Source of the DNA: Lysobacter capsici
GTDB taxonomy: Bacteria > Pseudomonadota > Gammaproteobacteria > Xanthomonadales > Xanthomonadaceae
NCBI RefSeq assembly: GCF_018732085.1
Contig: NZ_CP076103.1
Coordinates: 186,001-250,000 of the forward strand
Direction: 5' to 3'
DNA length: 64,000 nt
Shown: positions 17,263 through 26,043 of the stretch, piece by piece
How the letters are laid out: each line of letters opens with the position of its first letter
How positions within the stretch are numbered: position 1 is the first letter of the stretch
Position numbers and translations under genes: made by a program
The notes under the pieces: generated by a model
Databases searched by the model: none
Told to the model about the DNA's origin: nothing
The model's input: only the letters and a program-made list of their open reading frames with translations

Positions 17263-18585
17263 ATGTCGGTTTCCAACGCCAGCGCTCAGCCGCGGTATCT
17301 GGGCTCGATCGCGATCATCGGCGCGCTGTTCTTCGTGTTCGGTTTCGTCACCTGGCTCAACGGGCCGTTGATCGCCTTCGCCCAGCTCGCCTTCGATCTC
17401 GACGAGGTCGGCGCGTTCCTGGTGCCGATGGCCTTCTATCTTTCGTACTTCTTCCTCGCCGTGCCGTCCTCGGCGATCCTGCGCCGCACCGGCATGAAAC
17501 GCGGCATGGCGCTGGGCCTTTTGGTGATGGCGATCGGCGCGGCGGTGTTCGGCGAGTTCACCACCCAGCGCTGGTACCCCGGCGCGCTCGGCGGCCTGTT
17601 CGTGATCGGCGCGGGCCTGGCGGTGCTGCAGACCGCGGTCAATCCCTACATCAGCATCCTCGGCCCGATCGAGGGCGCGGCGCAGCGCATCGCGGTGATG
17701 GGCATCTGCAACAAGATCGCCGGCATCCTCGCGCCGATCGTGCTCGGCACGATGGTGCTGCACGGCATGGGCGATCTGGCCGAGCAGGTCAAGGCCGCCG
17801 ATCCGGCGACCAAGGCGCAGTTGCTCAATACCTTCGCTTCCAGCATCCACGGGCCGTATCTGCTGATGGCCGGGTTGCTGGCGCTGCTCGCGGTCGGCGT
17901 GCTGTTTTCGCCGCTGCCCGAATTGCGCCCGGCCGAGGCCAACCGTTCCTCGTCCGACGGCGCCGGCGACAGCGGCAGCCTGCTGCGGTACCCGCATCTG
18001 TGGCTCGGCGCGCTGTGCATCTTCGTCTACGTCGGCGTGGAGGTGATGGCCGGCGACGCGATCGGCACCTACGGCCACAGCTTTGGCCTGCCGCTGGACA
18101 AGACCAAGTTCTTCACCTCGCTGACCCTGGGCGGGATGCTGGTCGGCTACGTGGTCGGCCTGATCGTGATTCCGCGCTTCATCTCGCAGGAGCGTTATCT
18201 GAGCCTGTCGGCGGTGCTCGGCGTGGTGTTGACGATCGGCGCGTTCGCGACCCACGGCTATGTGTCGGTGGGGTTCGTGGCGGCGTTGGGCTTCGCCAAC
18301 GCGATGATGTGGCCGGCGATCTTCCCGCTCGGCATCCGCGGGCTGGGCCGGCATACCGAGGTCGGTTCGGCGGTGATGATCATGGGCATCGCCGGCGGCG
18401 CGGTGGTCCCGCAGCTGTACGCGGTGCTCAAGCAGCACCTGGATTTCCAGCTGGTGTTCGTGCTGCTGATGGTGCCGTGCTACCTGTACATCCTGTACTT
18501 CGCCCAGGCCGGGCATAAGGTCGGCCTGCGCGATCGCCGCGGCGCCGCGGCGGGCGCGGTGGCGGCGTCGTCTTCTTCGAATTGA
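17263..18585 (+). CDS. nagP: MFS sugar permease, FucP/NagP family (probable N-acetylglucosamine transporter)
   Basis: This is a 440-residue inner-membrane protein. The ATG at 17263 is preceded by GGGAGGGGAG. About twelve hydrophobic helices are visible. Family features include FFVFGFVTWLNGPLIAF in TM1, LQTAVNPYISILGP and the central loop FSPLPELRP. FucP relatives import fucose, glucose/galactose or GlcNAc by proton symport. The GH20, glucokinase and LacI-type operator context favours GlcNAc, but a glucose permease is a real alternative. It is transcribed divergently from glk, which suggests co-regulation by one repressor. Confidence 0.85.
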   Translation: MSVSNASAQPRYLGSIAIIGALFFVFGFVTWLNGPLIAFAQLAFDLDEVGAFLVPMAFYLSYFFLAVPSSAILRRTGMKRGMALGLLVMAIGAAVFGEFTTQRWYPGALGGLFVIGAGLAVLQTAVNPYISILGPIEGAAQRIAVMGICNKIAGILAPIVLGTMVLHGMGDLAEQVKAADPATKAQLLNTFASSIHGPYLLMAGLLALLAVGVLFSPLPELRPAEANRSSSDGAGDSGSLLRYPHLWLGALCIFVYVGVEVMAGDAIGTYGHSFGLPLDKTKFFTSLTLGGMLVGYVVGLIVIPRFISQERYLSLSAVLGVVLTIGAFATHGYVSVGFVAALGFANAMMWPAIFPLGIRGLGRHTEVGSAVMIMGIAGGAVVPQLYAVLKQHLDFQLVFVLLMVPCYLYILYFAQAGHKVGLRDRRGAAAGAVAASSSSN

Positions 18586-18602
18586 GGTTGGGTGGGGGAG
18601 AG

Positions 18603-18785
18603 CAAGCGCAAATCCCCCTGGCCCCCCTTTTTCAAAGGGGGGAACGGCCGCGGTGATCTGGGCGATCCGATGTCACCCGGAGCGGTTGAAGGCGCCTCAA
18701 GCTGCGTCACAACCAGACACTTGCAACGAATCCATGTCGGAGATTCCCCCCTTTGAAAAAGGGGGCCAGGGGGGATTTGCTCTTT
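18603..18785. repeat. R1 repeat, inverted pair after the permease gene
   Basis: GCAAATCCCCCTGGCCCCCC.TTTTTCAAAGGGGGG starts at about 18606, and its reverse complement starts at about 18745 and ends GATTTGCTC. The arms are nearly identical and are separated by about 100 unique bases. Each arm is also a local CCCCCC/GGGGGG hairpin, so the pair could terminate transcription of the permease. The 18586-18923 gap contains nothing else. Confidence 0.8.
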
Positions 18786-18923
18786 GCTCGCCCGAATGAA
18801 CCGCACGCCTCGTTCAGCCTCGGCCCCGAACGAGCGGTCAAATTTTCACCAAACCGTTTCAAACGCCGGCCCCGTCGCAATCGCCGCTGGTCGCTGCGAC
18901 TGCGCTTCGGTATCGTGCGCGTA

Positions 18924-19730
18924 ATGAATGCGCCGCCTCCCCACGCCGGCGCGGTCGCGCCTACCGGTGCGCAGACCGCGCGCGCGCTGCGTTACCTCGT
19001 CCGTGTGCCCCTGCTGATGTGGCATGTGCTTGTCCACCTGCCGCTGTTGCTGCTGCTCACCTCGCCGCTGACCGCGCAATTGCCGATCGGCGCCGAAACC
19101 CTGGAACACCGTCTGATCCGCGCCTGGTCGGCCGGGCTGATGCGGATCTTCGGCTTCCGCCTGCGCCGGGTCGGCACGCCGCTGCCCGGGGCGACGCTGT
19201 TCGTGGCCAACCACGTCAGCTGGGTCGACATCGAGATCCTGCACAGCCAGCGGATGATGGGCTTCGTCGCCAAGCGCGAGATCGCCAGCTGGCCGGTGGT
19301 CGGCTGGCTGGCCGCGCGCGGCGAGACCATCTTCCATCACCGCGGCAACACCGAATCGCTCGGCGGGGTGCTGCACGAAATGCTCGCGCGCCTGCGCGCC
19401 GGCCGTTCGGTCGGGGTGTTCCCCGAAGGCGGCACCCGCGGCGGCGGCGAGATCGGCCCGTTCCATGCGCGCATCTTCCTGGCCGCGGTCGAGGCCGGCG
19501 TGCCGGTGCAGCCGGTGGCGCTGCGCTATGGCGAACACGGCGACGCCCAGGCGGTGGTCGCGTTCCAGGACAAGGAAAGCTTCTTCGCCAATTTCCTGCG
19601 CCTGCTCGGCGAACCCGGGCGGCTGGCCGAAGTGCATTTCCTGACCCCGATCGCGCCCGGCGAAGCCGACGGCCGCCGCCGCATCGCCGAGCTGGCGCGG
19701 CAGCGCATCATCGAGGCGATGGCGAGCTGA
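18924..19730 (+). CDS. 1-acyl-sn-glycerol-3-phosphate acyltransferase (PlsC family)
   Basis: This 268-residue protein starts at the ATG at 18924; the frame is open further upstream but passes through the R1 repeat. A membrane-anchoring helix covers about residues 25-48. The acyltransferase motifs are NHVSWVD (H-x4-D, catalytic), then GETIFHHRGN and FPEGGTRGGGEIGPFH (motif III). It transfers an acyl chain to lysophosphatidic acid or a related lysophospholipid at the inner membrane. The next gene starts 4 bases after its stop, so the two are probably co-transcribed. Confidence 0.85.
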   Translation: MNAPPPHAGAVAPTGAQTARALRYLVRVPLLMWHVLVHLPLLLLLTSPLTAQLPIGAETLEHRLIRAWSAGLMRIFGFRLRRVGTPLPGATLFVANHVSWVDIEILHSQRMMGFVAKREIASWPVVGWLAARGETIFHHRGNTESLGGVLHEMLARLRAGRSVGVFPEGGTRGGGEIGPFHARIFLAAVEAGVPVQPVALRYGEHGDAQAVVAFQDKESFFANFLRLLGEPGRLAEVHFLTPIAPGEADGRRRIAELARQRIIEAMAS

Positions 19731-19734
19731 GACC

Positions 19735-20727
19735 ATGCTGACCGCTGCCGACTACGCGCCACCGCGCTGGTTACGCAATGCGCACGTGCAGTCGGCGCTG
19801 GGTTCCAGCCCGCTGCGCCGGCGGCACGCGGAACGGCGGCTGGCGCAGGTCGGCGCGCACACCCAGCCGCATCTGATCGAAACCGGCGACGGCGTGCGCC
19901 TGCACGGCCTGCACAGCGCGATGCCGGGGGTAAAGGCGCGCGGCCTGGTGCTGCTGCTGCACGGCTGGGAAGGCAGCGCCGATTCCAACTACATGCGCCT
20001 GACCGCGGCGCGCCTGCTCGAGCGCGGGTTCGAAGTGTTCCGGCTGAATTTCCGCGACCACGGCGACACCCACCACCTCAACGAAGGCCTGTTCCACTCC
20101 AACCGCATCGACGAGGTGGTGCAGGCCACCGCCGAGATCGCTCGGCGTTTCCCGCTGCGGCCGTTGTCGGTGGCGGGGTATTCGCTCGGCGGCAATTTCG
20201 CCCTGCGGCTGGCGCTGCGCGCGCCGCAGGCGGGCCTGCCGCTGACCCACGTGGCCTCGGTGTGTCCGGTGCTCGATCCGGGCCGGACCATGGCCTCGAT
20301 GGAATCCGGCCTGCCGCTGTACCTGTGGTACTTCGAGCGCAAATGGCGCGAATCGCTGTCGCGCAAGCGCGCGCTGTTTCCGGGCATCCACGATTTCGAC
20401 GACCGCACCCTCGGCCTGAGCATGCGGCCGCTGACCCAGTGGATGGTCGAGCGGCATACCGACTTCGGCACCCTGGAGCGCTATTTCGAGGGCTATTCGG
20501 TCGCCGGCGCGCGCCTGGCGCAGGTCCAGGTGCCGGTGAGCATCCTGATGGCGGTCGACGACCCGGTGATCCCGGTGGCGGATTTCAACGACCTGGAGCT
20601 GCCGGCGCATTCGCGGCTGGAAGTGGCGCCGTGGGGCGGGCATTGCGGGTTCCTGGAGAACGCGCATCTGGATGGGTTCGCCGAGCGCTGGATCGCGGAT
20701 CGGATGGAGACGATGGCGGCTGGGTGA
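19735..20727 (+). CDS. YheT-family alpha/beta-hydrolase
   Basis: This is a 330-residue cytosolic hydrolase. The N-terminal YAPPRWLRNAHVQSALGSS motif (PP.WL.N.H.Q) is diagnostic of the YheT/ABHD1-3 family. The oxyanion region is LLLHGWEGSADSNYM, the nucleophile elbow is VAGYSLGGNF, and the C-terminal His lies in APWGGHCGFLEN. The Asp is probably in AVDDPVIPV. Family members are carboxylesterases or lipases of uncertain substrate. It lies 4 bases after the acyltransferase gene, so it may act in lipid turnover. Confidence 0.88.
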   Translation: MLTAADYAPPRWLRNAHVQSALGSSPLRRRHAERRLAQVGAHTQPHLIETGDGVRLHGLHSAMPGVKARGLVLLLHGWEGSADSNYMRLTAARLLERGFEVFRLNFRDHGDTHHLNEGLFHSNRIDEVVQATAEIARRFPLRPLSVAGYSLGGNFALRLALRAPQAGLPLTHVASVCPVLDPGRTMASMESGLPLYLWYFERKWRESLSRKRALFPGIHDFDDRTLGLSMRPLTQWMVERHTDFGTLERYFEGYSVAGARLAQVQVPVSILMAVDDPVIPVADFNDLELPAHSRLEVAPWGGHCGFLENAHLDGFAERWIADRMETMAAG

Positions 20728-20745
20728 GTGGGGAACGCGGCAAAA

Positions 20746-20944
20746 GCAGAGCAAAAGCAAATCCCCCCTGGCCCCCCTTTTGCAAAGGGGGGAACCCGTC
20801 TTGGGGTGGCTTCGGTGATTGCAGCAGTGTCGCTTCGGTGAGTCTGTGGCTTCAAGCCTGCGGGCCCAATAGGCCCGAATCCCTGCGAAAAATCATCGAA
20901 GCCTCCCCCCTTTTGAAAAAGGGGGGCAGGGGGATTTGCTCTTC
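20746..20944. repeat. R1 repeat, inverted pair
   Basis: AAGCAAATCCCCCCTGGCCCCCCTTTTGCAAAGGGGGG begins at about 20754, and the reverse-oriented copy CCCCCCTTTTGAAAAAGGGGGG..GGGGGATTTGCTC occupies about 20905-20944. Roughly 110 unique bases lie between. This element fills the 20728-21043 gap, and no gene is seen there. Confidence 0.8.
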
Positions 20945-21043
20945 GCGCGCGCCGCACCAACCCGCCCAATCCAGCCCCATCCGCCGGGAAACCGCGCCCG
21001 ACCCCCTACAATCTGCGGTCTACCCAGTCCGAAGCACACGCGA

Positions 21044-23116
21044 ATGTACGAATCCATCCTCGATGCCATGCGCCGCGGCGAAGCGGCTCAGGCGCTGAGC
21101 GCCGCCGAACAGGCGGTGGCGGCAGACCCGCAAGACGCGACCGCGCATCGCCTGCATGCGGCCACGCTGCGCTTGAACGGCGATCGCGACGGCGCCCTGG
21201 CCGCGCTCGACCGCGCCATCGGCATCACCCCGGAAGACGCCCAGCTGTACCTGGAACGCGCCGGCGCGCAGCTCGACGGCCGCCAGCTCGACGAGGCCCA
21301 GGCCTCGCTCGCGCGCGCGATCGGGCTCGATCCCAACCAGTTCCCGGCCTACATCATGAAAGCCCAGCTCGCGATCGTGCGCGGCGACCTGGACGAGGCC
21401 GAGCGCCTGGGCCGCACCGCCGCGCGGATCGCGCCGGAGCATCCGCAGGTCAGCACCATCGAAGGCGTGCTCGCGCTGCGTCGCGGCGACGCCGACCGCG
21501 CCCTGGCGGTGCTCAGCCACGCCTCCACCCTGGCCCCGGACGACCCGCAGGTACTGCACGGCCTGGGCTTCGCCTACCTCGCCAAGGGCCATCTGGCGTT
21601 CGCCGAGCAGGCCTTCACCACCCTGGCCCTGCGTCATCCCGAGCAGCCGACCCTGCAGTTGCTGATCGCCGACCTGCTGCGCCTGCAGCAGCGCTTCGGC
21701 GACGCCGCCGACCGCATCGCCGGCCTGGCCCAGCGCGACGACGCCGGTTTCGGCGTGAAGCGCTGGGCCGGCGAGCTGGAACTCGACGCCGGCCGTCCCG
21801 AGCGCGCCTTGCCGCTGCTGCGCGCGGCATTCGACCAACATCCCTACGACCCGCGCACGCTCAACGGCATCCTCGCCGCCTGGCGCAGCCTGGACGATAC
21901 CGACAGCGCGCGCGGGGCCCTGGAAGCCGCGCTGGCCCAGCACCCGCAAGCCGCCGACCTGTGGCGCGCGCGGCTGGTGCTGGAGCCGTTCGGCGACGCC
22001 GCCGCGCTGGCGGTGATCGACCGCTGGCAGCAGGCCATGCCCGGCCACATCGCCGCGCTGGAAGCGCGCGCGGCGGTCCACGACCAGGCCGGCGAACGCG
22101 AACAGGCCGTCGCCATCGCCCACCGCATCGTCGAACTCAGCCCGGGCGACGTGCGCGCCGAGATGCGCATCGTCCAGGACCTGGCCGAGCGCGATCCCGA
22201 CGCCGCCGCCGAGCGCATCGAGCGCCTGATCGGCATGGCGGTGGACCCGCAGGTCAAGCGCGAACTGCGGCAGATGCTCGGCCGCAGCCTCGACCTGGCC
22301 GACCAGCCCGAGGCCGCCGCGGCGACCTGGGCCGAGCTGCACGCCGAAGTCGTCGACCAGCGACTGCCGTTCAATCCGGTCAGCAAGCGCGGCGGCGCCG
22401 AATGGCCGGCGCTGGCGCCGGTCGCCGACGGCACCCGCGGCATCCTGCTGCTGTGGGGCGCGCCGGGTTCGCGGGTCGAACGCATCGGCCAGGTGCTCGG
22501 CGCGGTCGGCGCGCCGCTGCTGATCGACCGCTTCGGCGCGCAGCCGCCGAGCGATCCGCTGCAACGCTACGGCTCGGTCGACGAACTGCTCAGCGGCGCG
22601 TTGGACCCGGCGTTCCTGGTCAAGATGTACCGCGCGGCGCTGCCGGCGCGCGGCGTCGGCGACGGCCCGGTGTTCGACTGGCTGCTGTGGTGGGACAACG
22701 CCCTGCTGCGCGCGATGCGTCCGTATCTGGCCGAGGCGCTGCTGCTGATCGCGGTGCGCGACCCGCGCGACATGCTGCTGGACTGGCTGGCCTACGGCAG
22801 CCCGACCCCGTACGCGCTGCCCTCGCCCGAACACGGCGCGCGCTGGCTGGCGCAGACCCTGGAGCAGGTCGCCGACCTGCACGAGGGCGATCTGTTCCCG
22901 CACAAGCTGGTCAAGCTGGACGAAACCGGCGACGAGCCGACCGCGATCGCCCAGGTCCTGGCCGACGCGCTGCGCGTGCAGGTGTCGCTGCCCAACGGCC
23001 TGAGCCTGCCGCAGCGCTTGCCCGACGGTCGCTGGCGCCAGTACGCCGAGCCGCTGGCCGAGGCGTTCGCGCTGCTGGCTCCGGTCGCGCGCCGCCTGGG
23101 TTATCCGCACACCTGA
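21044..23116 (+). CDS. Tetratricopeptide-repeat protein with degenerate sulfotransferase domain
   Basis: This is a 690-residue protein. The ATG at 21044 was chosen because helical TPR sequence begins there. About ten TPR-like units cover residues 5-430 (for example AEQAVAADPQDATAHRLHAATLRLNGDRDGALAALDRAI). The remainder resembles the sulfotransferase fold of TPR-sulfotransferases. A P-loop-like segment GAPGSRVERIG is present but lacks the usual R-S/G-T pattern, and a later AVRDPRD segment recalls the 3'-phosphate site. No signal peptide is seen. It could be an active enzyme on an unknown acceptor or a degenerate binding module. Confidence 0.7.
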   Translation: MYESILDAMRRGEAAQALSAAEQAVAADPQDATAHRLHAATLRLNGDRDGALAALDRAIGITPEDAQLYLERAGAQLDGRQLDEAQASLARAIGLDPNQFPAYIMKAQLAIVRGDLDEAERLGRTAARIAPEHPQVSTIEGVLALRRGDADRALAVLSHASTLAPDDPQVLHGLGFAYLAKGHLAFAEQAFTTLALRHPEQPTLQLLIADLLRLQQRFGDAADRIAGLAQRDDAGFGVKRWAGELELDAGRPERALPLLRAAFDQHPYDPRTLNGILAAWRSLDDTDSARGALEAALAQHPQAADLWRARLVLEPFGDAAALAVIDRWQQAMPGHIAALEARAAVHDQAGEREQAVAIAHRIVELSPGDVRAEMRIVQDLAERDPDAAAERIERLIGMAVDPQVKRELRQMLGRSLDLADQPEAAAATWAELHAEVVDQRLPFNPVSKRGGAEWPALAPVADGTRGILLLWGAPGSRVERIGQVLGAVGAPLLIDRFGAQPPSDPLQRYGSVDELLSGALDPAFLVKMYRAALPARGVGDGPVFDWLLWWDNALLRAMRPYLAEALLLIAVRDPRDMLLDWLAYGSPTPYALPSPEHGARWLAQTLEQVADLHEGDLFPHKLVKLDETGDEPTAIAQVLADALRVQVSLPNGLSLPQRLPDGRWRQYAEPLAEAFALLAPVARRLGYPHT

Positions 23117-23339
23117 GCGCGCGCCGGCGGCAAAGCGCCGCCCGGGCCGCATCGCTGCAACACAGCGATGCGGCCGGTCGCGATCCACGGACACGCGCAA
23201 GTGCGATGCTCGCCGCCGGGCCGATCGACGAGCCGGCCGGACCCGTTCACCGGATCCGATCGGCCAATCCATCGGCCCTGCTCCATCCGCCGTACTCGAT
23301 CGTCCCAACGCGATTCGAACCCATCGAAGGACCTTTGCG

Positions 23340-23966
23340 ATGCGCATCCACAGCAACAGCTTCCAGCACCGCCAGCGCCTGCCGGCCGAGTTCGCCGCCG
23401 GCCAGGCCACCGCCGACGGCTTCGGCTTCGCGCCCAACCGCAATCCGCACCTGGCCTGGGACGACGTCCCCGAGGGCACGCGTTCGTTCGTGCTGCTGTG
23501 CATCGACCCGGACGTGCCGACCGTGCCCGAACTGGTCGGCCGTGCCGACGTGCAGATTCCCGAGCATCAGGTGCGCGCCGACTTCATCCATTGGGTGGTC
23601 GCCGACATCGCCGCCGACGTGCGCGAGATCGCCGCGGGCAGCTGCAGCGACGGCGTGACCGCGCACGGCAAGCGCGATCCGGCCGGGCCGCGCGGCGCGC
23701 GCCAGGGCATCAACGATTACACCGGCTGGTTCGCTGGCGATCCGGACATGGCCGGCGACTGGTACGGCTACGACGGCCCGTTCCCGCCGCCCAACGACCT
23801 GCGCCTGCACCGTTATTTCTTCCGCATCTTCGCCCTCGACGTCGAGCATCTGCCGCTGGACGCGCGTTTCACCGCCGCCGATGCCTTCAACGCGATGCAC
23901 GGCCACGTGCTCGGCGAGGCGTCGATCTACGGGACGTATTCGCTCAATCCTTCGGTAAAGGGTTGA
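23340..23966 (+). CDS. YbhB/YbcL-type phosphatidylethanolamine-binding (PEBP) family protein
   Basis: This 208-residue protein starts at the ATG at 23340, with AAGGA about 9 bases upstream. PEBP features are visible: NPHLAWDDVPEGTRSFVLLCIDPDVP, DFIHWVVADI, GINDYTGWFAGDP and LHRYFFRIFALD. Family members form a small beta-barrel with an anion pocket. Their bacterial function is mostly unknown. No signal peptide is seen. It is followed 4 bases later by the SDR gene, so the two form an operon. Confidence 0.85.
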   Translation: MRIHSNSFQHRQRLPAEFAAGQATADGFGFAPNRNPHLAWDDVPEGTRSFVLLCIDPDVPTVPELVGRADVQIPEHQVRADFIHWVVADIAADVREIAAGSCSDGVTAHGKRDPAGPRGARQGINDYTGWFAGDPDMAGDWYGYDGPFPPPNDLRLHRYFFRIFALDVEHLPLDARFTAADAFNAMHGHVLGEASIYGTYSLNPSVKG

Positions 23967-23970
23967 GCCC

Positions 23971-24735
23971 ATGAGCGCGAACCGCGTCGCCATCGTCACC
24001 GGCGCCAGCCGCGGCATCGGCGCGGCGATCGCGCGCGAGTTGTCGGCGCAGGGCCTGTCGCTCGTGCTCGCCGCGCGTTCGCGCGGCGAACTCGACGCGC
24101 TGGCCGCGCAACTGCCGCAGCCGGCGTTGGCGATCGACGCCGACCTGTCCGAGCCGGCCGCCGCGGCGCGCATCGTCGAGGCCACGCTGGCGCACTACGG
24201 CCGCCTCGATGTCGTGGTCAACAATGCCGGCGCGACCCCGCGCGGCGATTTCCTCAAGTTTTCCGACGCCGACTGGGACGCGGGTTTCGCCCTCAAGTTC
24301 TTCGGCGCGGTGCGCCTGTGCCGCGCCGCGTGGCCGGCGCTGGTCGCCAGCGGCGGCGCGATCGTCAACATCGCCGGCATCGGCGGACGCACCGGCAATG
24401 CCGAGTTCGCGATCGGCGGTTCGGTCAACGCCGCGTTGCTGAATCTGACCAAGGCGCTGGCCGATCGCGGCGTCGCCGACGGCGTGCGGGTCAACGCGGT
24501 CAATCCCAGTTCGATCGCGACCGAGCGCACCCAGGTGCGGATCGACGCGCTCGCCCGCGAGCGCTCGCTCGATCCGGCCCAGGCCGCGCAGGAACTGGCG
24601 CGCAAACTCGGCGTGGCGCGCTTCGGCGAACCGGCCGAAATCGCCCGGGTGGTGGCCTTCCTCGTCTCCGACGCGGCCAGTTACATGCAAGGCGCGATCG
24701 TCGATGTCGACGGCGGCCAGACCCGCACGCTGTAA
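23971..24735 (+). CDS. Short-chain dehydrogenase/reductase-like protein lacking the catalytic Tyr and Lys
   Basis: This is a 254-residue Rossmann protein. The cofactor motif TGASRGIG (residues 10-17) and NNAG are intact. DVDGG near the C-terminus is also standard. In the active-site region the usual YxxxK is missing: after NIAGIGG the sequence reads EFAIGGSVNAALLNLTKAL. Gly and Asn stand where Tyr and Lys are expected, and the usual catalytic Ser is Ala. It could be a divergent SDR with a different catalytic residue or a non-catalytic nucleotide sensor. It shares an operon with the PEBP gene upstream. Confidence 0.8.
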   Translation: MSANRVAIVTGASRGIGAAIARELSAQGLSLVLAARSRGELDALAAQLPQPALAIDADLSEPAAAARIVEATLAHYGRLDVVVNNAGATPRGDFLKFSDADWDAGFALKFFGAVRLCRAAWPALVASGGAIVNIAGIGGRTGNAEFAIGGSVNAALLNLTKALADRGVADGVRVNAVNPSSIATERTQVRIDALARERSLDPAQAAQELARKLGVARFGEPAEIARVVAFLVSDAASYMQGAIVDVDGGQTRTL

Positions 24736-24837
24736 CCGTCGATGCCGCGGCCGCGCTGCGCGCCAGCCACCTGATCGCGCACGGAACCGCCGCCGCGCTG
24801 GATTAGAATCGACGCCATCGACGAGGAAACCGGCGCA

Positions 24838-25317
24838 ATGGACGACAACCAGAACCCTTACCACGCGCCGCAGGCGCAAGTGCGCCGGGCCGAGCGCGTC
24901 GCCCAGTTGGTCACCGCCAGCCGCGGCCAGCGTTTCATCAATTACCTGATCGACACCCTGGCCTGCTACGCGGTGATGTTCGCGGCGATGGTGGTCTACG
25001 TCGGCATCGGCGGCGAAGCGGTGGTGACCGCGATGCAGGAACCCGATCCGCTTCGCAACGTGCTGATCAGCGTGACGATGATCCTGGTGTATTACGTGCC
25101 GTTGGAAGGCATGTTCGGGATCACCCTGGGCAAACTGGTCACCGGCACCCGCGTGGTCGACGAACAGGGCCGTCCGCCGAGCTGGGGCCAGGTGCTCGGC
25201 CGCACCGCCGCCCGGCTGATCCCGTTCGAAGCGTTCTCGCTGCTGTTCTCGCGCGACGAGCGCATCTCCGGCTGGCACGATCGCCTGCCCAAGACCCTGG
25301 TCGTGCGCAGCCGCTGA
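24838..25317 (+). CDS. RDD-family membrane protein (copy 1 of 3)
   Basis: This is a 159-residue protein with two main hydrophobic stretches (about 45-65 and 80-100). It has the RDD hallmarks: ..RFINYLIDTLACY, GITLGKLVTGTRVVDEQGRPPS and RLIPFEAFSLLFS..GWHDRLPKTLVV. The N-terminus NQNPYHAP.A resembles the other two copies. AGGAAA lies about 10 bases before the ATG. RDD proteins are polytopic, and some are implicated in sodium or osmotic stress and in organising membrane complexes. No specific role can be assigned. Confidence 0.85.
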   Translation: MDDNQNPYHAPQAQVRRAERVAQLVTASRGQRFINYLIDTLACYAVMFAAMVVYVGIGGEAVVTAMQEPDPLRNVLISVTMILVYYVPLEGMFGITLGKLVTGTRVVDEQGRPPSWGQVLGRTAARLIPFEAFSLLFSRDERISGWHDRLPKTLVVRSR

Positions 25318-25514
25318 GCGGCGTGTGCCGCCGCGTGTCGGCGGCGGCACGCAGTCGGTCCGATGGCCGCCAACGCCCCTTCGACGCCGCCGGTTTTGCG
25401 CGTATAACGCTGTCTGCATGGACCGATGAGCGGCTGTTCGCCGAGGGGCTTCGGTTCGCCTCCCGAGCCATCCCATCCGCGTAAACGGCCCGCGTACAGC
25501 AAGGAGAGCGACGC

Positions 25515-25982
25515 TTGAACGACAACCACAATCCTTACCAAGTGGTCCCGCGCAGCGTCGATCCGTACGCGGCGCCGGTCTCGCCGGTCGTCCACGAGGT
25601 CGAACTCGAGCCGGCCGGGCTGGGCCTGCGCTTTCTCAACTACCTCATCGATTCGCTGGTGTTCGGTTTCGTCTACGGCTTCGTGCTGGGCCTGCTCCAC
25701 GCAGCCCCGCGCGACCCGATCGCCTATATGTTCCTCAGCATCGGCGCGACCATCGCGTACTACACGATCATGGAAGGCGCGTTCGGCGTCACCCTGGGCA
25801 AACTCGCCACCGGCACCCGCGTGGTCGACGAAGACGGCAACCCGCCCAGCCCGGGAAAGGCCATGATCCGCTCGCTGTGCCGGTTCATTCCGTTCGAACC
25901 GTTCTCGCTGCTGTTCTCGGGCGAACGCCGCAGCGGCTGGCACGACAGTCTGGCCGGCACCTTGGTGGTGAAGAAAACCTGA
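25515..25982 (+). CDS. RDD-family membrane protein (copy 2 of 3), TTG start
   Basis: This 155-residue protein begins at a TTG codon at 25515, supported by a strong AAGGAGAG ribosome-binding site upstream and by alignment of the N-terminus NDNHNPYQ with copy 1. The RDD signature reads LRFLNYLIDSLVF, GVTLGKLATGTRVVDEDG and FIPFEPFSLLFS..SGWHDSLAGTLVV. It is separated from copy 1 by about 200 bases and from copy 3 by about 60. It is probably a gene duplicate of copy 1. Confidence 0.85.
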   Translation: MNDNHNPYQVVPRSVDPYAAPVSPVVHEVELEPAGLGLRFLNYLIDSLVFGFVYGFVLGLLHAAPRDPIAYMFLSIGATIAYYTIMEGAFGVTLGKLATGTRVVDEDGNPPSPGKAMIRSLCRFIPFEPFSLLFSGERRSGWHDSLAGTLVVKKT

Positions 25983-26043
25983 GCTCGCACGCGCGGCGGC
26001 AAGCGCCGACAATGCGCCCGTTCGATCCGCCCCGAGAGCTCAG

